From CAYWNK01 sp047639615 (GTDB lineage Bacteria; Planctomycetota; UBA1135; GCA-002686595), in assembly GCA_047639615.1 (NCBI GenBank), contig JBLIOL010000149.1, positions 1 to 12,713 of the forward strand: DNA of 12,713 bases, in the 5' to 3' direction. Below the pieces are notes generated by a model. The model made no database searches. It had not been told where the DNA came from and worked only from the letters and a program-made list of their open reading frames with translations. Position numbers and translations under genes: made by a program. Shown here piece by piece: positions 6,721-12,713 of the stretch (positions are counted from its first letter, which is position 1; every line of letters starts with the position of its first letter).

Positions 6721-8730
6721 ATGCCGATCACCAAGAGCGCTTGCCCCCTGGATTGCCCGGACGCCTGCGGCATGCTGGTGGAGACGGACCAGGAGGGTCG
6801 CTTCACCAAGCTGCGCGGAAACCCGGCGCATCCCTGGTCGAAGGGTTCCCTGTGCGGCAAGACCGCCAACATGGGGGATCTGATCCTGGGCAAGGAACGT
6901 TTGCTGCATCCCTTGCTGCGCAACGCGCGCGGGGGCTTCGATCAGGTGAGTTGGGATCGCGCACTCGGCATCGTGGCGCACAAGCTGGGTGAGTTGCCTG
7001 GTGCGGACATGCTTGCCTTGCCCTACGGCGGCAATATGGGCCAGGTGGCGCGCAAGTTTCCCATGCGCATCTTCCATGCCCTGGGCGCAGCGGAAACCGA
7101 CGGCGGGATTTGTGATGCGGGCGCCGAGGCTGGTGTGCGTGCGGTGCTCGGTGATGTGATCGGTGCGGATCTTACGAGTGCTGTTGAGGACGCCGATGTG
7201 ATTGTGATCTGGGGCTGCGATGCGCGGCGCACGATGCAGCACCTGATGCCGCGGGTGAAGCGTGCCATCAAGGGCGGCGCCAAGGTCTGGGTGGTGGATA
7301 TCTGGCGCACAGATACCGTGCGCTTGGTGGAGCAGTGGGGCGGGCGCGGGGTGATCTTGAAGCCCGGCAGCGACGCGCTCTTAGCCTTGGGCCTGTGCGC
7401 CCTAGCCTTTGACGAGCGCGCGGCGGACTTGGCCTATCTCAAGGATGCCTGCGCTGGCGGCGCGGAATTCCGAGCCGAGGTGGCCGGGCGCTATGGCATG
7501 GATGAGGTGTGCGCGGGCACCGGTTTGGACAAGGATTTGGTGCTCGCCATGGCCAGCGACTTTCATGGCTCGAGCAAACCCCTGTTCAAGGTTGGCATTG
7601 GCATTGGCCGGCGCCGCAACGGTGCCATGAGCGTGCGCTCCGTGTGCAGCTACGCGGCCGTGCTCGGCCAGGCTGAGCGTGTGCACTGGGAGAGCGCCGA
7701 CCACTTCGACTTGGACCGCGAGTACCTGGCCGGGGAGCAGTTCAGGCCCGAGGGCGAGCAGCGCCCGAAGGATGTGGTGCATGTGGCGCTCGGGCGCGAG
7801 CTCATGGATGGGCGTTTCCACGCGGCGGCAGTTTGGGGCCACAACCCGGCCGTGACCGTGCCGGATTCCAATCGCGTGCGAGCGGGGCTTGCGCGCGACG
7901 ATCTCTTCTTGGTGGTGCATGAACTGGTCATGACCGAGACGGCGAAGCTGGCGGATGTGATCCTGCCGGCGGCCAGTTTGGTGGAGCAAACGGATCTGCT
8001 GCTGAGCTATGGACAGCGCGTGTTGCAAGTGACGCGCGCGGCTTGCATGCCGCGCGGCGAAGCGCGCAGCAACCTGCAGACTTTCGCGGCCTTGGGCAAG
8101 CGTCTCGAACTGGACGCCGAGGTTTGGGATCACACCGAAGAGGGCATGGTGCAGGCCATCCTCGATCAGAACCGCGCGCGTTTCACGAACATGGAATGGA
8201 CCAGCATCCACGCCGACGAACCGACCCAGTTGGCGCCTTCGCCGAGGCAAGCTACGGCCAAGCGCGCCACGCCATCCGGCCGCGTGCAGTTGGTGGACCC
8301 AGCGCTCGCGGAACTGGGCCAGCCGATTCGCGCCGAATATGTGCCGGACGATGGCGCAGGACTGAGCGGCGCCTTCTGGCTCGTAGCGGCTCCATCCAAG
8401 GCGACCCACAACTCGACCTACGCACATTCCGAGCGACACGTGGCCCGGGCCGGCAAAGCTTGCGTGCGGGTGTGCGCTGAGGATGCTGAGCAATTGGGTT
8501 TTGCAGACGGCGAAGTCGTGCGCGTGCACAACGTGTACGGCGCGCTGAGCATGCCGGTGTCGCTCTGCGAGCAGATGCCCAAGGGCCTCGTGCGCATCGA
8601 CGGCTTCCCGAACGAGGCCGACATTCCCCAAGGAATCGGTATCAACGCCCTCGGCAGCCCCGAGACCTCGGACCTGGGCAGCGGCAGTGTCCAGTACAGC
8701 GTGCGCGTTGATATCGGGCCCGAGTTATGA
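6721..8730 (+). CDS. Molybdopterin (bis-MGD) oxidoreductase, formate dehydrogenase/YoaE-like, DMSO reductase superfamily
   Basis: This is a cytoplasmic Mo or W oxidoreductase of unknown substrate. The N-terminus binds one [4Fe-4S] cluster: C8, C12, C16 (ACPLDCPDAC) and C45 in GSLCGK; K47 matches the electron-relay Lys of formate dehydrogenases. C131 in GGICDAGAEAG aligns by eye with the Sec/Cys metal ligand of FdhF (U-HGPSVAG), so Cys ligation is inferred. Further cofactor segments are VIWGCDARRTMQH and VWGHNPAVTVPDSNR, then VVHELVMTETAKLADVILPAAS. The C-terminal molybdopterin-dinucleotide domain starts near residue 540 (FWLVAAPSKATHNSTYAHS) and ends GSGSVQYSVRVDI. There is no Tat leader. At 669 residues it is a single-subunit size, and no iron-sulfur, NADH or cytochrome partner is adjacent. 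AGGAG at 6711-6715 is a clear ribosome binding site. The end of the gene forms one arm of an inverted repeat. Confidence 0.9.
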   Translation: MPITKSACPLDCPDACGMLVETDQEGRFTKLRGNPAHPWSKGSLCGKTANMGDLILGKERLLHPLLRNARGGFDQVSWDRALGIVAHKLGELPGADMLALPYGGNMGQVARKFPMRIFHALGAAETDGGICDAGAEAGVRAVLGDVIGADLTSAVEDADVIVIWGCDARRTMQHLMPRVKRAIKGGAKVWVVDIWRTDTVRLVEQWGGRGVILKPGSDALLALGLCALAFDERAADLAYLKDACAGGAEFRAEVAGRYGMDEVCAGTGLDKDLVLAMASDFHGSSKPLFKVGIGIGRRRNGAMSVRSVCSYAAVLGQAERVHWESADHFDLDREYLAGEQFRPEGEQRPKDVVHVALGRELMDGRFHAAAVWGHNPAVTVPDSNRVRAGLARDDLFLVVHELVMTETAKLADVILPAASLVEQTDLLLSYGQRVLQVTRAACMPRGEARSNLQTFAALGKRLELDAEVWDHTEEGMVQAILDQNRARFTNMEWTSIHADEPTQLAPSPRQATAKRATPSGRVQLVDPALAELGQPIRAEYVPDDGAGLSGAFWLVAAPSKATHNSTYAHSERHVARAGKACVRVCAEDAEQLGFADGEVVRVHNVYGALSMPVSLCEQMPKGLVRIDGFPNEADIPQGIGINALGSPETSDLGSGSVQYSVRVDIGPEL

Positions 8731-8764
8731 GGTTTTGTGCCTGACCCAATTCGTCATAACTCGG
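8720..8764. repeat. 11-bp perfect inverted repeat spanning the molybdoenzyme stop codon
   Basis: CCGAGTTATGA (8720-8730) and TCATAACTCGG (8754-8764) are exact reverse complements separated by 23 nt. The left arm contains the last codons and TGA of the oxidoreductase, and the right arm lies 20 nt before the SDR start. TTG/CAA can add three inner pairs. It could act as a terminator-like or mRNA-end hairpin, or be a small REP-like or attachment-type repeat; it has no T-run. The loop core GCCTGACCCA recurs at the end of the SDR gene. Confidence 0.6.
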
Positions 8765-8783
8765 CGGTGGTAGGCTCTGGGCT

Positions 8784-9635
8784 ATGGATTTGGGACTCGA
8801 TGGCAAGGTGGTGTTTCTGACCGGCGCGTCCGGTGGTATTGGACGGGCGGCGGCGGAGGCCTTTGCTGCGGAGGGCGCGCGGCTGGTGTTACACGGGCAG
8901 CGCCAGTGGGAGGAGCTCTCCGAGTGGTTGGAGCAGCAGCCTTGGAAGGAGCGAGCGATGGCTGTGCGCGCGGATATCACTTTGCCGGCGGAGGTGGAGG
9001 CGGCCTTTGCGGCGGCGCGTGCTGCCTTCGGTAGGGTCGATGTATGCGTGGCGAATGCAGGCATCTGGCCGCCCCTGGAAGCGCCGCTTGCGGACCTGCC
9101 GGAGGAGCGCATCAAGGGCGTGGTGGAGGTCAATCTTATGGGATCGATCTGGACTGCCCGCGCCTTTCTTAAGCAGTTGGAGGAGGTTGGGCCGCGCGAG
9201 GACGGCGATGGGGCGTGCTTGCTCTTCACCGGCTCCACGGCTGGTCGCTTCGGCGAGAAAGGGCACGCGGACTACGCCGCGAGCAAGGCGGCCTTGGTTG
9301 GTTTGATGCTGACGCTCAAGAACGAGATCGTCGACGTAGACCCCTACGGTCGCGTGAACGTAGTCGAGCCCGGTTGGACCGTGACCGACATGACGCGCCG
9401 CAACATCGAAGACCCCAGCGTGGTCGAGCGCGTGGTGCGCACCATGCCCGTACGCCAGCTGGCGCGGGCGGTGGATATTGCGCGCAGCATGGTGATGCTG
9501 GCTTCGCCGGTGAGTGCGCGCCATGTAAGCGGCCAGGTGTTGACCGTGGCGGGCGGCATGGAGGGGCGCGTGCTCTGGGAAGAGGGCCAGGTGGTGGGTA
9601 GTGACGTGCTTGCGCGTTTGAAACCGGACGCCTGA
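8784..9635 (+). CDS. Short-chain dehydrogenase/reductase (SDR), classical type
   Basis: This is a cytoplasmic NAD(P)-dependent oxidoreductase of unknown substrate. The cofactor loop T-G-A-S-G-G-I-G is at residues 13-20 (FLTGASGGIGRA), with VANAG at 89-93 and N117 in EVNLMG. The catalytic residues are S151 (FTGSTAG), Y164 and K168 (DYAASKAA). EPGWTVTDM after the active site is the usual PG-motif with a following T for the nicotinamide. The C-terminal SARHVSGQVLTVAGG is the standard SDR ending. An extra tail of about 30 residues (MEGRVLWEEGQVVG...) follows; the length of 283 is slightly above the usual 250. HGQR after the second strand may favour NADP, but this is weak. No ribosome binding site is evident at the ATG. 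The loci either side do not indicate a pathway. FabG-like reductases share these motifs, but the family name cannot be fixed. Confidence 0.9.
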   Translation: MDLGLDGKVVFLTGASGGIGRAAAEAFAAEGARLVLHGQRQWEELSEWLEQQPWKERAMAVRADITLPAEVEAAFAAARAAFGRVDVCVANAGIWPPLEAPLADLPEERIKGVVEVNLMGSIWTARAFLKQLEEVGPREDGDGACLLFTGSTAGRFGEKGHADYAASKAALVGLMLTLKNEIVDVDPYGRVNVVEPGWTVTDMTRRNIEDPSVVERVVRTMPVRQLARAVDIARSMVMLASPVSARHVSGQVLTVAGGMEGRVLWEEGQVVGSDVLARLKPDA

Positions 9636-9673
9636 CCCAGGTCGAGACCCACGCGTGGGCAGGAGGCGGTGGA

Positions 9674-9698
9674 AGCGGCAAGGCTTGTGTAAGCCGCT
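9674..9698. repeat. Hairpin-forming sequence between the SDR gene and the HtrA gene
   Basis: AGCGGC (9674-9679) pairs with GCCGCT (9693-9698) across a 13-nt loop; alternatively GGCTT-GTGT-AAGCC (9682-9695) folds. The two folds exclude each other because they share GCC. It lies 38 nt after the SDR stop and could be a weak terminator, but no T-run follows. Confidence 0.35.
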
Positions 9699-9699
9699 C

Positions 9700-9713
9700 C
9701 TAGGGATCCCTAG
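9700..9713. repeat. 14-bp perfect palindrome upstream of the HtrA-like gene
   Basis: CTAGGGATCCCTAG is fully self-complementary. It lies 68 nt before the HtrA-like ATG and right after the hairpin sequence, in the only sizeable gap in this area. This position suits a dimeric regulator site, although no regulator is known and no convincing -35/-10 pair is seen beside it. Confidence 0.35.
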
Positions 9714-9781
9714 TCTGTACGAAGAGAGCGGAGCCCTGCCCGCAAAGCTACTCCCTTCTGCCTACCGACGGACCACGCCCC

Positions 9782-10822
9782 ATGAATACCAAGCCTATCG
9801 CCAATTTGACTCTGATCGCCCTCGGAGTTGCCGCTGCGCGCTTCCTGCCGCCGGTACTGCCGGCAACGGCCGCGCCGCTTGCGGGTTCCTCTTTAGAGGA
9901 TGACTTCCAAGGACTTAGCGATCAGGTCGGTCCTTCGGTAGTGCGCATTGAGTCCCTGGATGAAAACGGCCGGCAGGTGAGTCAAGGTTCGGGCTTCGTG
10001 GTGCGCGAGGACGGTATCTTGCTCACCAACAATCACGTGGTGGCGGTGGCCAAGTCGGTGCGCGTGGTGTTCGACGGCGAGCGTGTGCTCGCAGCCAGGG
10101 TGATCGGCACGGATCCGGAGACTGACTTGGCCGTGCTGCAGGTGTCGGCCAATGGGCTGCCGGCGCTCGTGCTGCGCGAGCGCGGCGGCCGCGTGGGGGA
10201 GTGGGCCTTGGCTGTGGGCAATCCCCTCGGCTTGGGCCACACCGTAACGGCTGGCATCATCAGCGGGCTTGGGCGCGAATTGGGTTTGACGACCTACGAG
10301 AATTTCATTCAGACCGACGCCGCCATCAATCCCGGTAACTCTGGCGGCCCCTTGATCGATCGCCGCGGGCGCGTGATCGGCGTCAACACGGCCATCCTGG
10401 ATGGCCGCCGGGGAGGCCAGGGAATCGGCTTCGCCATTCCTTCTGCCCAAGCGAACGAGATCCTGCAGGAGATCCTCAGGAGTGGCAGTGTGAAGCGTGG
10501 CTACCTGGGCGTGAACCTGGGCGAGTACACGCCCTTCGGTCTGGCCAAGTTGGACTACGAGGGCGGGAGCCGGGTCTTTATCAGTGGCGTGGTTCCCGGC
10601 GGGCCGGGTTCGATGGCTCAGCTGCGGATCGATGACCTGGTGCACAGCTTGGACGGCCAGCCGGTCGGTGAACTCAGCGAGCTGCTGGTGCGCGTGGCGC
10701 GCCTTGACCCGGGCCGGCAGGTGCCCTTGCAGGTGCTTCGAGGAGGTCGCATTCTTAACTTCAACGTGGTTCTTGGCGAGCGTCCGCCGGTGGATGCGCC
10801 CGAGTTACAGGGTCAAAGGTAA
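9782..10822 (+). CDS. HtrA/DegS-like serine protease (S1C) with one PDZ domain
   Basis: This envelope quality-control protease cleaves misfolded or signalling proteins outside the inner membrane. The N-terminal hydrophobic segment (about residues 8-32, LTLIALGVAAARFLPPVLPATAAP) is a signal anchor or signal peptide. The trypsin-like domain shows the whole triad: H85 in LTNNHVV, D115 in TDLAVL and S187 in NPGNSGGPL. GSGFVV before the His and TDAAINPG before the Ser are family hallmarks. A single PDZ domain follows (about 240-335): RGYLGVNLGEYTP opens it, and VFISGVVPGGPGSMAQLRIDDLVHSLDGQPV is the typical core. One PDZ and 346 residues match the DegS/HhoA layout rather than two-PDZ DegP. The tail is short and charged. 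The ATG lacks a clear Shine-Dalgarno. The gap upstream holds a palindrome and a hairpin. With no sigma-E or RseA gene nearby, a DegS-type stress-sensing role is not shown. Confidence 0.93.
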   Translation: MNTKPIANLTLIALGVAAARFLPPVLPATAAPLAGSSLEDDFQGLSDQVGPSVVRIESLDENGRQVSQGSGFVVREDGILLTNNHVVAVAKSVRVVFDGERVLAARVIGTDPETDLAVLQVSANGLPALVLRERGGRVGEWALAVGNPLGLGHTVTAGIISGLGRELGLTTYENFIQTDAAINPGNSGGPLIDRRGRVIGVNTAILDGRRGGQGIGFAIPSAQANEILQEILRSGSVKRGYLGVNLGEYTPFGLAKLDYEGGSRVFISGVVPGGPGSMAQLRIDDLVHSLDGQPVGELSELLVRVARLDPGRQVPLQVLRGGRILNFNVVLGERPPVDAPELQGQR

Positions 10823-10864
10823 GCACAGGGCCTCCTAAGGCGCTCAATCACCCAATTCCTGACG

Positions 10865-10895
10865 CCGGCAGTAGCTCGAAGTGGGGGGCTGCCGG
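10865..10895. repeat. 7-bp inverted repeat downstream of the HtrA-like gene
   Basis: CCGGCAG (10865-10871) pairs with CTGCCGG (10889-10895) across 17 nt. It lies 42 nt past the HtrA-like stop, so it may be a terminator stem or part of the transporter's regulatory region. A T-run is absent directly after it. Confidence 0.3.
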
Positions 10896-10931
10896 TAGTC
10901 TGGGCACATCTACCGGATTCGCTAGGCGGAT

Positions 10932-10947
10932 CCGTTTTTCGTAACGG
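10932..10947 (+). repeat. Small hairpin just upstream of the transporter start
   Basis: CCGTT-TTTCGT-AACGG forms a 5-bp stem ending 14 nt before the ATG of the POT transporter. If transcribed it would sit close to the ribosome entry site, where no Shine-Dalgarno is seen. It may be incidental. Confidence 0.25.
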
Positions 10948-10961
10948 CCCAGACCCCCAGC

Positions 10962-12665
<1,704 letters not shown>

Positions 12666-12671
12666 TACGGC

Positions 12672-12706
12672 TCGCGGGCGCCCCGGCTTTGCCGCGGCGC
12701 CCGCGA
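12672..12706 (+). terminator. Strong GC-rich hairpin after the transporter gene
   Basis: TCGCGGGCGCC (12672-12682) pairs perfectly with GGCGCCCGCGA (12696-12706). Inside, after a C/C mismatch, CGGC-TTT-GCCG adds four pairs. The hairpin begins 7 nt after the TAG. No T-run is visible in the few bases left in the window, so it may work with Rho or simply protect the mRNA end. The stem is nearly symmetric and could also serve a convergent gene beyond the edge. Confidence 0.75.
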
Positions 12707-12713
12707 CCATACT

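Noticed and set aside
7402..8631. Long open frame (409 codons) on the minus strand across the molybdoenzyme gene
   Set aside because: It lies inside a clear plus-strand molybdopterin oxidoreductase and has a shadow-like composition without motifs.
8735..8762. TTGTGC-16 bp-TAACTC as a promoter for the SDR gene
   Set aside because: Both boxes are poor matches and fall inside the inverted repeat, which explains the sequence better.
9655..9903. Plus-strand open frame overlapping the gap before the HtrA-like gene
   Set aside because: It runs into the HtrA-like gene in another frame, has no motif or ribosome binding site, and covers the palindrome and hairpin.

Overview
This is a GC-rich bacterial window of tightly packed genes. 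It contains no phage, IS, CRISPR, tRNA or rRNA signal. Starts are often GTG or TTG, several gene pairs overlap by a few bases, and many starts lack a clear Shine-Dalgarno sequence. The gene types point to a Gram-negative-type cell: lipoproteins, a WaaG-like glycosyltransferase, a DegS-like protease and a POT peptide transporter. A VPGU-type selenoprotein and this gene style would suit Planctomycetota or a similar deep lineage. That placement is inference, because no marker gene is present.

Left part, minus strand (1-2754). Two GT4-type glycosyltransferases overlap by four bases and lead into an exported thioredoxin-like protein seven bases downstream. The thioredoxin-like frame is interrupted by one TGA, and an ordinary reading would end it at 64 residues. 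The frame then stays open for 137 codons to the window edge. The TGA forms the first position of a U-x-x-C redox motif. A 7-bp hairpin with a GGU loop, the form of a bacterial SECIS, starts 11 nt after it. Past the thioredoxin-like part the frame enters an MsrA-like catalytic segment (CFW). The gene is therefore read as a selenoprotein in which a Sec-thioredoxin module is fused to a methionine sulfoxide reductase module. It runs off the left edge.

Middle part, plus strand (2777-5829). An exported M24B Xaa-Pro aminopeptidase, a thioredoxin-coupled ArsC-type arsenate reductase and a WaaG-like glycosyltransferase are joined stop-to-start or by overlap, so they probably form one transcript. The peptidase is divergent from the minus-strand glycosyltransferases. 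Only about 22 bp separate the proposed starts, and a 13-bp dyad sits in that gap.

Right part, plus strand (5910-12713). Two small lipoproteins that look like diverged tandem copies overlap at GTGA. They are followed by a cytoplasmic molybdopterin oxidoreductase whose gene ends inside an 11-bp perfect inverted repeat. Next come an SDR oxidoreductase, a membrane-anchored or secreted HtrA/DegS-like serine protease with one PDZ domain, and a POT-family proton:peptide symporter. The symporter carries an unusual loop of about 130 residues between its ninth and tenth membrane helices. A strong GC-rich hairpin follows the transporter.

The selenoprotein at the left edge is the most notable item. The transporter loop and the inverted repeat at the oxidoreductase stop are the next most unusual.
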